From: Halobacteriales archaeon QS_4_69_225
GTDB taxonomy: Archaea; Halobacteriota; Halobacteria; Halobacteriales; Haloarculaceae
DNA: 64,000 nt
Direction: 5' to 3'
NCBI GenBank assembly: GCA_003020965.1
Contig: PXRL01000007.1
Span: 1 to 64,000 of the forward strand
Numbering within the stretch: the first letter of the stretch is position 1; the number at the start of each line of letters is the position of its first letter. Below the pieces are notes generated by a model, which saw nothing but the letters and a program-made list of their open reading frames with translations, did no database searches and had not been told where the DNA came from. Position numbers and translations under genes: made by a program. This document shows positions 20,067 to 27,548 of the stretch, in pieces.

Positions 20067-20391
20067 CGGCGGCCCCGCCGTGCGGTCGGGTCGCTCCGCT
20101 GCCATGCCCGGATTCTCCGCCGTGTGATCTTCGGCTTTTCGTCTCGAGTGCGTCGCGTGGAGCGACTCGTCGGACGCTCGGCGGGACGGTGGACTCCGGT
20201 GTCGACCACATTCGTCGTCGCCGCCGACCCGTCGAAAGGGAGCCAAGGAGCCGAGTGTCCGGGACGGGTAGTCCGGGGTGGCACGGACGGAGACCCGTTA
20301 CGGAGCCACGACTCGGGTCGGATACCGCCGGCGCCGGTCGGTCGTAGCGACAGGCGGACGGGATATATGTCAAAACGGGAGGGGCGTCAAC
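20067..20391. other. Convergent intergenic region between livF and the binding-protein gene
   Basis: This 325-base stretch contains no open frame with haloarchaeal protein character and no recognisable RNA. It separates two converging genes and should hold both transcription ends. The AT-poor sequence shows no clear T-run terminator. Confidence 0.5.
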
Positions 20392-21738
20392 TCAGCTGAT
20401 GTCGAGGTCGGCCTCGTTGACCTCGAGGGCGGCCATCTCGGCGGCCTGCACCATCGGTCCGCCCACGGACGCGAGGTTACCGGAAGTCGGCAGCAGGATA
20501 CCGAGTTCGACCGTCCGACCCGGGTCGCTGCCGGGCATCTCGTCGGCCGAGGAGCCGGAGCCGCCGGGGTTGTCGCCTTCGAAGGACTGGGTGTCGGCGA
20601 CCGAGGTGGACTGGTTGTCCTGGCCGTCGAACTCCCAGATGTCGTAGGCTGCGTTGGCGGGGTCGCCCGCCTCGTTGAAGTTGACGTCCGAGGAGGCGCC
20701 CTGGTAGTTGACCTGCTCGCCGTTGGCGGCCAGCTCGACGCCCTCGACGAAGTTGTCGGGGGTGATCTCCTCTCCGGGCGGGTTGGCGACGTTGCGCATC
20801 TGGTCGCGGACGGCCGTTCCGTCGTTTTCGCCGGCGGCGACGTTCGCCAGGATGAGAACGGCGGCCGAGTCGTACGACTGCGAGGTGAACACGCCGGGAG
20901 ACTCGCCGTACCGCTCCTCGAACGCCGCCGTGAACGCCTCCTGTGCCGGCCCGCCCGCGGCGGGCGCGGTGCCGGTGACGTTCGCCATGTCGTTGCCGAC
21001 CTGGCTCGGCAGCGCGCCGTCGCGCAGGCCGTCCGGGATCAGGATCTCCTCGTTGCCGTCGCTGGCGGAGTAGTAGTCCCGGAAGAGCTGTATGCCGTCC
21101 TCCGGGTAGCCGACGATGAACAGCCCGTCGGGGTCGCCGCTGAGCGCCGACTGGATCGTGGACCCGTACGACGACCCGCCCTGTGCGTAGGCGTTCTGAC
21201 TGAGCACCTCGCCGTCGAACTGCTCGGCGAACTGGTTGTTGAGCTGCTGGCCGTAGTCGTTGTCGACGTACAGCGTCGAAACCGACGAGGCTCCGAGCCG
21301 CTCGGACATGACCTGGGCGTCGACGGTGCCCTGGAGGATGTCGGACGGCGCCGTTCGGAAAATGTAGTCGTCGTCCTCGAGGTTGGTCACCGAGATGGCG
21401 GTCGAAGACGGCGAGCAGCCGACGGCCTCGTTGTCCGCGAGAACGCCGTCGGAAACGGGGACGTTGACGCCGGAGGAGGCGGTTCCACAGACCATCGGGA
21501 TGCCCTGACTGACGAGCCGCTGTGCGGCCTCGGTGCCGGCGTTCGAGCGGGTCTCGGTGTCCTCGACGGTCGGGTTGATCTCGAGGCCGCTGCCGCCACC
21601 GTTGCCGGTGTCGGTATCGTCGCCGCCGTTACCCCCGCCGTTACCCCCACCGTTACCGAAGCACCCGGCGAGACCGAACGAGACCCCGGCGATTCCGATA
21701 CCCTTCACCATGTCGCGCCGTCGCACGTCACGTGACAT
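20392..21738 (-). CDS. LivJ-type substrate-binding lipoprotein with circularly permuted order
   Basis: A 448-residue periplasmic-binding (Peripla_BP_6/ANF-receptor) lipoprotein. Residues 1-26 are a Tat/lipobox signal (MSRDVRRRDMVKGIGIAGVS...GLAGC), followed by a Gly/Asn/Asp spacer to ~51. The core then begins at LEINPTVEDTET, which in ordinary family members is the second strand, and runs through AQRLVSQGIPMVCGTASSG, FRTAPSDILQG, FIVGYPEDGIQLFRDYY and VFTSQSYDSAAVLILANVAAG to YDIWEFDG. A Gly/Ser linker and EMPGSDPG precede RTVELGILLPTSGNLASVGG at residues ~408-427, the motif that normally opens the mature protein. It should serve the livHMGF transporter encoded convergently. Confidence 0.85.
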   Translation of the reverse strand: MSRDVRRRDMVKGIGIAGVSFGLAGCFGNGGGNGGGNGGDDTDTGNGGGSGLEINPTVEDTETRSNAGTEAAQRLVSQGIPMVCGTASSGVNVPVSDGVLADNEAVGCSPSSTAISVTNLEDDDYIFRTAPSDILQGTVDAQVMSERLGASSVSTLYVDNDYGQQLNNQFAEQFDGEVLSQNAYAQGGSSYGSTIQSALSGDPDGLFIVGYPEDGIQLFRDYYSASDGNEEILIPDGLRDGALPSQVGNDMANVTGTAPAAGGPAQEAFTAAFEERYGESPGVFTSQSYDSAAVLILANVAAGENDGTAVRDQMRNVANPPGEEITPDNFVEGVELAANGEQVNYQGASSDVNFNEAGDPANAAYDIWEFDGQDNQSTSVADTQSFEGDNPGGSGSSADEMPGSDPGRTVELGILLPTSGNLASVGGPMVQAAEMAALEVNEADLDIS

Positions 21739-21818
21739 ACCCAACGGCACCATCCCGTGGTATATAAAATCTGGCCACGGAATGGCCGACGGACCGGACG
21801 ACCGTGATAACCGACCAG

Positions 21819-22593
21819 TTATAACCGCGTTCGCGGGATTTCAACTGACGATCGACAGAAAGGCTCACATCGGCGGGTCGACGACGGGATCGGCGGCGGT
21901 AGCACCTCCGCGTCGGGGTGCCGGTCGCGCCGGTCGGCCCACGTCGCCGCCGTCGAGAGTCGTACCGAGAGCCGATCCTCGGTCCTCGGACCGCAGGTCC
22001 CCCGCGCGAGCATCTGCACCGGTAGGAGCCGGTCCGGTCGTCGCACACGAGGTTGCCGTCGTCGGCGATGCTCGCCTCGCCGTCCGAGGACACCCGGCCG
22101 TCCTCGGCGGCGGCCGTCCGGACGCGAGGTGGGGTCCACAGTAGCCCCGAGGCGTCGGACCGTGCCGGGCGCCGTCGACCACCCGCTCGGCGATCATCCC
22201 GCCGCGGCAGATGGAGTAGTATGTCACGAGCACCGGGCCGCCGAGGTCGTCGTCGACGGCCTCGTGGACGTTTAACAAACACTGAAAGCGGATACGCGCA
22301 CGCGACATCGTCTTCCCCACAGTCCGATCATCGTCGACGTCGCCTCGAGCGGCCGGCAACTGTCGGAGTCGGCCGGCCACGCGTCGCCGGGACCGAACGC
22401 CGGGTCGTCGACGGCGCGAATGCCATACGGATAGGGTTCCTTCCCGTAGATGGTCGGGGGCGTCCTGCTCGGCGAGGGTCAGTATCTCGACCTCTCCGTC
22501 GTCGGACGTCCGGCCGGCGTAGCCGGCGACACAGCCGGCGGTCGCCGTCGCCGCCCCGAGAGCGGCCGCCACACCTCGTCGGCGCACGCTCAC
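21819..22593 (-). pseudogene. Frameshifted DUF3179-family lipoprotein
   Basis: A decayed gene read across all three minus-strand frames. It begins near a GTG at 22593 with a lipoprotein signal (RRRGVAAALGAATATAGC). It continues as LTLAEQDAPDHLREG, then in another frame YGIRAVDDPAFGPGDAWPAD and CRPLEATSTMIG, then LLNVHEAVDDDLGGPVLVTY and CRGGMIAERVVDG, then SGLLWTPP and DDGNLVCDDRTGSYR. It ends in a third frame with CGPRTEDRLSVRLSTAATWA and RDRHPDAEVLPPP. These blocks are in DUF3179 order, with at least four frame changes. The family's function is unclear. The 80-base gap to the binding-protein gene shows only promoter sequence. Confidence 0.8.
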
Positions 22594-22688
22594 GCTGTGA
22601 GAGCGACCCACAAACCACTCCCGGTCGTGGGCGCCGCGGAGTCGGGCGGCACCGGCGGCTCGACGTCGACGCGGCGGCGCCGTGCCGG

Positions 22689-22991
22689 TCAGACGCGGTC
22701 CGCGAGGTCGATCTCCCACATGCCGTTTTCGCGCATCGCCCCGCCGACGGCGACGTGGAACTCGGCGATGTCTTCGAACTCCGAGCGGTCGACGGCCTCG
22801 AGGATGTCGGCGACGCTGACGACCTCCTCGTGGTTGAGTCGGACGGGCTCGTCGCCGTGGGCCTCGATGAACTCCGCCTTCGTCAGCGGGAAGTCCGCCT
22901 CCTCGTCGAGCTTCTTCGCGAGGATCGCCTGTCCGTACTTGCGCATCCCCTCGGAGCCGTCCTCGCCGTCGGGGTCGTGCGGCCACTCCAT
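22689..22991 (-). CDS. Conserved haloarchaeal protein (DUF5785-like)
   Basis: A 100-residue soluble acidic protein starting MEWPHDPDGEDGSEGMRKYG. The sequence (LTKAEFIEAHGDEPVRLNHE, then VVSVADILEAVDRSEFEDI) matches what I remember as the haloarchaea-restricted DUF5785 family in full length and order. No catalytic motif is visible and the function is unknown. It is flanked by the DUF3179 pseudogene downstream and a divergent HTH gene upstream. Confidence 0.8.
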   Translation of the reverse strand: MEWPHDPDGEDGSEGMRKYGQAILAKKLDEEADFPLTKAEFIEAHGDEPVRLNHEEVVSVADILEAVDRSEFEDIAEFHVAVGGAMRENGMWEIDLADRV

Positions 22992-23066
22992 GTCCGCCGT
23001 CGGTAGGCCGGCATCAAAGCGCTTGCGACCCCGGCGTCGGGCGACGACCTTTGGAAGGTTTTGTCA

Positions 23067-23080
23067 TAATCTTAAATCCC
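23067..23080 (+). promoter_or_regulatory. Probable TATA region of the HTH-10 gene
   Basis: ATAATCTTAAATCC lies about 35-47 bp upstream of the ATG at 23114, in the only AT-rich patch of the divergent intergenic region (22992-23113). Confidence 0.45.
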
Positions 23081-23113
23081 CGTTGCACCCCGGTATCGTA
23101 CAGACCCTACACG

Positions 23114-23764
23114 ATGAAGTACCTGAAGCTCACCCTCTCGCCGACGGATCGGGCCGTCCATCCCATCGACCGGTTTCTCGCCGGCCACGACGGGATCACG
23201 CGGGAGGCCCTGTTGCACGTCGACGCGCGGGCCGACGGGACGACGGTGCTGCTCTACAGGGTGACCGGCGACGGAGCGAGGTTCGCCGACGCGCTCGAAA
23301 AGCGAGCGGGGGTGGTCGACCACGACGTGGTCGACCTCGCCGGCAACGGCTACCACGCCTTCGTCCAGGCGGACGCCGTCGACGACGGCGGGGTACTGCT
23401 GGAGATCGCCCGGGACAACGCGCTCATCGTCGACACGCCGCTGGAGTTCACCGACGAGGGGCTGCGGGCGACGCTCGTCGGCACCCACGAGAACCTCCGG
23501 GCGGCGCTGGGGGCCGTCCCCGACGGCCTCGACTTTTCGGTCGACAACGCCGGTACGTACGTCCCCGGCGGCGAGGACCTGTTGTCGCCGTTGACGGACC
23601 GCCAGCTCGAGGTGTTCGAGACGGCCGTCGAGGAGGGGTACTACGACGTCCCACGGCAGGCGACGCACAAGGACATCGCCGACAACCTCGGCTGTGCGCC
23701 GTCGACCGTCGACGAACACCTCCGGAAGGCCGAATCCCGGGTCGTCACTGGCCTCATTCAATAA
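23114..23764 (+). CDS. HTH-10 (bacterio-opsin activator-like) transcription regulator
   Basis: A 216-residue regulator. Its N-terminal ~150 residues (MKYLKLTLSPTDRAVHPIDR...) form the beta-rich sensor region found in many Bat-related haloarchaeal regulators. The last ~55 are a complete HTH-10 domain: LTDRQLEVFETAVEEGYYDV, PRQATHKDIADNLG and APSTVDEHLRKAESRVV. It has no receiver, PAS or GAF domain, so the N-terminal part probably binds the ligand. The ATG at 23114 sits at the normal distance from the TATA region; upstream codons are not protein-like. It likely controls unlinked genes. Confidence 0.9.
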   Translation: MKYLKLTLSPTDRAVHPIDRFLAGHDGITREALLHVDARADGTTVLLYRVTGDGARFADALEKRAGVVDHDVVDLAGNGYHAFVQADAVDDGGVLLEIARDNALIVDTPLEFTDEGLRATLVGTHENLRAALGAVPDGLDFSVDNAGTYVPGGEDLLSPLTDRQLEVFETAVEEGYYDVPRQATHKDIADNLGCAPSTVDEHLRKAESRVVTGLIQ

Positions 23765-23838
23765 CACCTCGGAGACCCCTTATCGTTTCTCGGCGAACCA
23801 TCCAAAGACATTTTTCGCCGCTTCTGTAACACCGGTTC

Positions 23839-24894
23839 GTGTACTGGGGACAGATTGCACTGTCTCTTGCGGCCGCGCTCGCGGGAGGGACGTATCTTCA
23901 CGATCAAGGATATCGGTCAGCGGTTGCCGTCCTTGCTGGCATTATCATATATATTGCCGTCCGATGGGGAATCGCCTGGGCGTTCCGGACTAAATTCTGG
24001 TACCGCCACGGTGGGAATCGGAATAATGGCGATTCATGCCCGAACTGTGGACAGTACATCTATCGATTCGAGCGCGATTGGATTCTGCGCTGTGGCCGCT
24101 GTGGATGGACCGCAGGATGGCCCGTACTCCGGTGGTTCACGAAGTCAGTTCCGTCGCAACAGTTGCGCCGAACTGCCGCGGGACCACGGCTCCTGTTGGT
24201 GGTGCTCGCAGTTTCGGGGCTCTTCGCACCTGCCGCGGTCTCTGGCGCCGTCTCCGATGCTACGGATCGAGTCACCCCTCTGGTGGATTCAATTGAATCT
24301 GCAGATGAAACGACTCCAACTGAGCAAGAATCTGAGGAAAATAAAAGACAGGGCGAAGACCGACAGGACGGGGTAAATCCTGAGAGACAGAATAAAAGTC
24401 AACGAAGCGGTGAGGGTGGTGGAACACGGGCGGAGTTGAATCGGGAGGACACTTCGAACGGGTTCGACGAACGGAGAGTCGAGCGGCTGGTTCTCGAAAG
24501 CATCAACGAGATTAGAACCGAACGTGGAAAGCGATCTCTACGGCCATTAGCTGTCGATTCTCCCGTCCGAACTGCAGCACGAGGTCACTCCGAGGATATG
24601 GCGACAAGAGAATACTTTTCACACACCTCACCCGACGGAGAAGGCATTGGAAAGCGGTACAGTTGCACTCCAGGTGAAAATATTGCGATGACTTATATCG
24701 ACAGGCGTGTTAGAACCGAGAACGGGACGGAAGTATACGATTCCGAAGCAGAATTGGCCGAGGGACTGGTCCGACTGTGGATGAACTCAGACCCACACAG
24801 AAAGAATCTACTACGTGAATACGAGTCGTCTGGTGTCGGTGTGTACATCACCGAAAGTCAGGAGGTCTACGCGACTCACGTATTCTGCCGGTGA
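23839..24894 (+). CDS. Membrane protein with zinc ribbon and extracellular CAP/SCP domain
   Basis: A 351-residue protein in sequence noticeably less GC-rich than its neighbours. Two hydrophobic helices lie near the N-terminus (ALSLAAALAGGTYL, AVLAGIIIYIAVRWGIAWAF). A zinc ribbon follows (CPNCGQYIYRFERDWILRCG, then RCG) and a third helix at about 115-138 (LLLVVLAVSGLFAPAAVSG). After a ~70-residue hydrophilic Glu/Arg/Ser linker comes a CAP/PR-1 domain (residues ~210-351) with INEIRTERGKRSLRPL, ARGHSEDMATREYFSHTSP, GENIAM and LVRLWMNSDPHRKNLL. The CAP domain is probably outside the cell and the ribbon inside. The GTG at 23839 gives the complete first helix. Base composition suggests recent acquisition. 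Confidence 0.85.
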   Translation: MYWGQIALSLAAALAGGTYLHDQGYRSAVAVLAGIIIYIAVRWGIAWAFRTKFWYRHGGNRNNGDSCPNCGQYIYRFERDWILRCGRCGWTAGWPVLRWFTKSVPSQQLRRTAAGPRLLLVVLAVSGLFAPAAVSGAVSDATDRVTPLVDSIESADETTPTEQESEENKRQGEDRQDGVNPERQNKSQRSGEGGGTRAELNREDTSNGFDERRVERLVLESINEIRTERGKRSLRPLAVDSPVRTAARGHSEDMATREYFSHTSPDGEGIGKRYSCTPGENIAMTYIDRRVRTENGTEVYDSEAELAEGLVRLWMNSDPHRKNLLREYESSGVGVYITESQEVYATHVFCR

Positions 24895-24978
24895 CTGAGA
24901 TGAGAACGGTTAGCATGGAAGATACCTACGATGTTTATATCGCGTAACCGTTTCGGGGCTCCAGCCCTTCCGTCCGGC

Positions 24979-25263
24979 ATGGGCGAGTGCGTGCTCTGTC
25001 GCCGACACGGGCCCGACCTGCCGACCGAACGGCACCACCTCCGGCCGGAGCGCCGCGCCGAGAGCCCGGTCGTCGAGGTCTGCTCGCCGTGTCACGATCA
25101 GCTCCACGCGCTGTTCACGAACGAGGAGCTCCGCGAGCGGTTCGACTCCGCCGCGGCGCTCCGGGGGGCCGACCGGATGACGGAGTACCTCTCGTGGATT
25201 CGCGGGACGAAAAAAACCGACATCAGCGTCGACACCTCGGGTCACGTCCGGGACCGGCGGTGA
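24979..25263 (+). CDS. HNH-like cysteine-rich small protein
   Basis: A 94-residue protein with a treble-clef HNH-like arrangement: CVLCRRHGPDLPTERHHLRP followed by CSPCHDQLHALFTNEEL. The paired CxxC motifs and HH/CH dyads match the metal-binding core of short HNH proteins often annotated as endonucleases. The catalytic His would be in ERHHL. The usual C-terminal HNH Asn/His pair is only partly recognisable, so nuclease activity is uncertain. The start MGECVLCRR is chosen over an upstream ATG at 24931 because the conserved knuckle follows immediately. It is convergent with the next gene. Confidence 0.7.
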   Translation: MGECVLCRRHGPDLPTERHHLRPERRAESPVVEVCSPCHDQLHALFTNEELRERFDSAAALRGADRMTEYLSWIRGTKKTDISVDTSGHVRDRR

Positions 25264-25270
25264 CTTACAG

Positions 25271-25741
25271 TTATAGCTCGACGCCGCTGGGGATGAGACT
25301 CCGGCTCCGGAGCAGTTCGCCGTCGCCGTCGTACACCAGAAGCGTCGACTTGTCGTAGGTAACCAGCTCCTCGCCGTCGCGCTCGACGACGATGCGGTAC
25401 CGCTCTTCGGTGTCGGCGGTCTGGCCGAACTCGCGGGCGGCCTCCACGAGCGCGAAGACGTCCGCCGACGGGGCGTTGAGCTCCAGGAGGTACTCGCCGG
25501 TGACGCGGTCGGCGACGGCGAGCACGCCGTCGGGGTCGTCATCGCCGCCGCCGTCGCCGTCGCCGTCGCCGCGGAGGCGGTAGCCGACGTCCACTTCGGG
25601 GTCGTCGAGCAGCGCCTCGCCCTTGGTCATCCGTGTTTCCAGCTGTCCGGCCGGGCCCTCGTAGCCGACGGTGACGACCGGCCGGCGGTCCGATTCGCCG
25701 CCGACGCCGTCGACCGTCAGAGTGAAATAATCACGCCGCAT
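25271..25741 (-). CDS. Conserved haloarchaeal protein (DUF5793-like)
   Basis: A 156-residue acidic soluble protein from MRRDYFTLTVDGV to SLIPSGVEL. Full-length order matches the family I know as DUF5793 (VTVGYEGPAGQLETRMT, GEYLLELNAPSADVFALVEAA, ELVTYDKSTLLVYD). A short Gly/Asp run (GDGDGDGGGDDD) interrupts the middle. No enzyme motif is seen and the function is unknown. Confidence 0.8.
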   Translation of the reverse strand: MRRDYFTLTVDGVGGESDRRPVVTVGYEGPAGQLETRMTKGEALLDDPEVDVGYRLRGDGDGDGGGDDDPDGVLAVADRVTGEYLLELNAPSADVFALVEAAREFGQTADTEERYRIVVERDGEELVTYDKSTLLVYDGDGELLRSRSLIPSGVEL

Positions 25742-25849
25742 CCCTTGTCGTTCGTGTAGTAGGCCCGGCGTGATGAACGTAACGCCATCGTCAAGCCGGC
25801 CGCCGTCGCGCCCGCCGCCCGGGCCGTCGTCGGCGCTCGTTTCGCTGGC

Positions 25850-25862
25850 GGGATTTATACCG
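25850..25862 (+). promoter_or_regulatory. Probable TATA region for the first pilus operon
   Basis: GGGATTTATACCG lies about 45-57 bp upstream of the ATG at 25908, the best AT-rich promoter match in the gap. Confidence 0.45.
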
Positions 25863-25907
25863 CCGGAGGACGTACCTACGGCAAGCGATCACGGACGCCG
25901 CGATCAC

Positions 25908-27548
25908 ATGGCACGAAACCAGGACGACCCCTCGAGCGGCGCCCTCTCCGACGTTCGCGAGCGACTGACACGGACCGCGGAGCTGCTCCGGGGGTCGACG
26001 GTTCCGAACGAGCGCTACCGACCGTCGGATCACGGCCGCCTCGTCGACGAGATGGAGTTCGACGACCGCGTCGTCGACCGGTACTGGCTGAACCCGCCGT
26101 TCGCCTACGCGGCCGTCACCTACGACGACCGGACGGACGAGCACCTCTACCGCGTCGTCGAGCCGGAGCTGGACCGGTTCGAGACGGACCTGCTGGAGGC
26201 GCTGTACGACGACGTCCGGACGCCGCTCGTCTACGGCACCGACGAGACGGAGGAGGACCCGGAGACGGTGCTCGGGCGGGAGCTACGGAGCCGGCTCGAG
26301 AAGTACGGCGTCGACGCCGACGTCGCCGGCTTCCACCGGCTCTACTACTACCTCCACCGGCGGTTTCGGGGCTTCGGGCGCATCGACCCGCTGATGCACG
26401 ACCCCGACATCGAGGACATCTCCTGTGACGGCTACGACTACCCGCTGTACGCCTACCACGACGACTACCAGGACATCAAGACGAACGTCGTCTTCGGCCG
26501 GGAGGAGCTGGACGACTACATCGTCCGGATGGCCCAGCAGGCGGGCCGGCACATCTCGGTCGGTAACCCCATCGTCGAGACGACGCTGGAGGACGGCTCC
26601 CGGGCGGAGCTGGCCCTCGGCGAGGAGGTGACGCCGCACGGCTCGGCGTTCACCATCCGGAAGTACAGCGAGGAACCGTTCACGCCGATCGACCTCCTAG
26701 AGTTCGGCACCTACTCGCTGGAGCAGATGGCGTACCTGTGGATGGCCATCGAGCACAACCGGAACATCATCTTCGCCGGCGGGACGGCCTCCGGCAAGAC
26801 CACCTCGATGAACGCCATCTCGATGTTCATCCCGCCGGGGTCGAAGCTCATCACCATCGAGGACACCCGCGAGCTATCGCTGAACCACGACAACTGGCTG
26901 TCGTGTGTCACCCGCGAGCGGCTCAACGAGGGCTCCAGCGTCTCGATGTACGACCTGCTGCGGTCGTCGCTGCGGCACCGGCCGGAGTACATCATCGTCG
27001 GCGAGGTCCGGGGTGCGGAGGCCATCACGCTGTTCCAGGCGATGAACACCGGCCATACGACGCTGTCGACGATGCACGCCGACTCGGTGCAGACGGTCAT
27101 CAACCGCCTGGAGAACGAGCCGATCAACGTGCCGCGGCCGATGGTGCAGTCGCTGGACGTCCTCTGCGTGCAGACGCTGGCGCGGTTCGGCGGCGAGCGG
27201 GTTCGGCGAGCCGACGCCGTCGCCGAGATCGAGGGCATCGACGGACGGACCGGCGAGCTCGACTACACGAACGCCTACGAGTGGCTGTCGGCCGACGACA
27301 GCTTCCGGGAGGGCAACCAGAACATACTGGACGAGATTCGCGAGGAGCGCGGCTGGGCGCAGTCGGAGCTGCTCCGGGAGATGCAGCGGCGGCGGCGGTT
27401 CCTCAAGCACCTCTGGGACGAGGGCGTCGACCGGCACCGGGAGTTCACGGCCATGGTGAACCGCTACTACGCCAGGCCGGACGAGGTGATGGACCGCATC
27501 GAAGAGTTCGAGGGACAGGAGGCGATGCGGCTCGGCCCGGACGACTGA
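25908..27548 (+). CDS. Type IV pilus/archaellum-type secretion ATPase (copy 1)
   Basis: A 546-residue VirB11/PilB-type ATPase that would power assembly of a pilus-like surface fibre. The N-terminal domain ends in the arrestin-like block MHDPDIEDISCDGYDYPLYA. The ATPase core has Walker A GGTASGKTTSMNA (about residue 288), the Asp box SKLITIEDTRELSL, Walker B PEYIIVGEVRG and the His box TGHTTLSTMHADSV. The C-terminal ~100 residues are helical. The chosen ATG at 25908 follows the TATA-like element; a far upstream start would add Pro/Ser-rich sequence unlike the family. It overlaps the downstream TadC-like gene by one base (TGATG). Confidence 0.93.
   Translation: MARNQDDPSSGALSDVRERLTRTAELLRGSTVPNERYRPSDHGRLVDEMEFDDRVVDRYWLNPPFAYAAVTYDDRTDEHLYRVVEPELDRFETDLLEALYDDVRTPLVYGTDETEEDPETVLGRELRSRLEKYGVDADVAGFHRLYYYLHRRFRGFGRIDPLMHDPDIEDISCDGYDYPLYAYHDDYQDIKTNVVFGREELDDYIVRMAQQAGRHISVGNPIVETTLEDGSRAELALGEEVTPHGSAFTIRKYSEEPFTPIDLLEFGTYSLEQMAYLWMAIEHNRNIIFAGGTASGKTTSMNAISMFIPPGSKLITIEDTRELSLNHDNWLSCVTRERLNEGSSVSMYDLLRSSLRHRPEYIIVGEVRGAEAITLFQAMNTGHTTLSTMHADSVQTVINRLENEPINVPRPMVQSLDVLCVQTLARFGGERVRRADAVAEIEGIDGRTGELDYTNAYEWLSADDSFREGNQNILDEIREERGWAQSELLREMQRRRRFLKHLWDEGVDRHREFTAMVNRYYARPDEVMDRIEEFEGQEAMRLGPDD

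Noticed and set aside
24979-25263. Group I intron or homing endonuclease
   Set aside because: The HNH-like protein stands alone, with no split host gene or intron structure around it.
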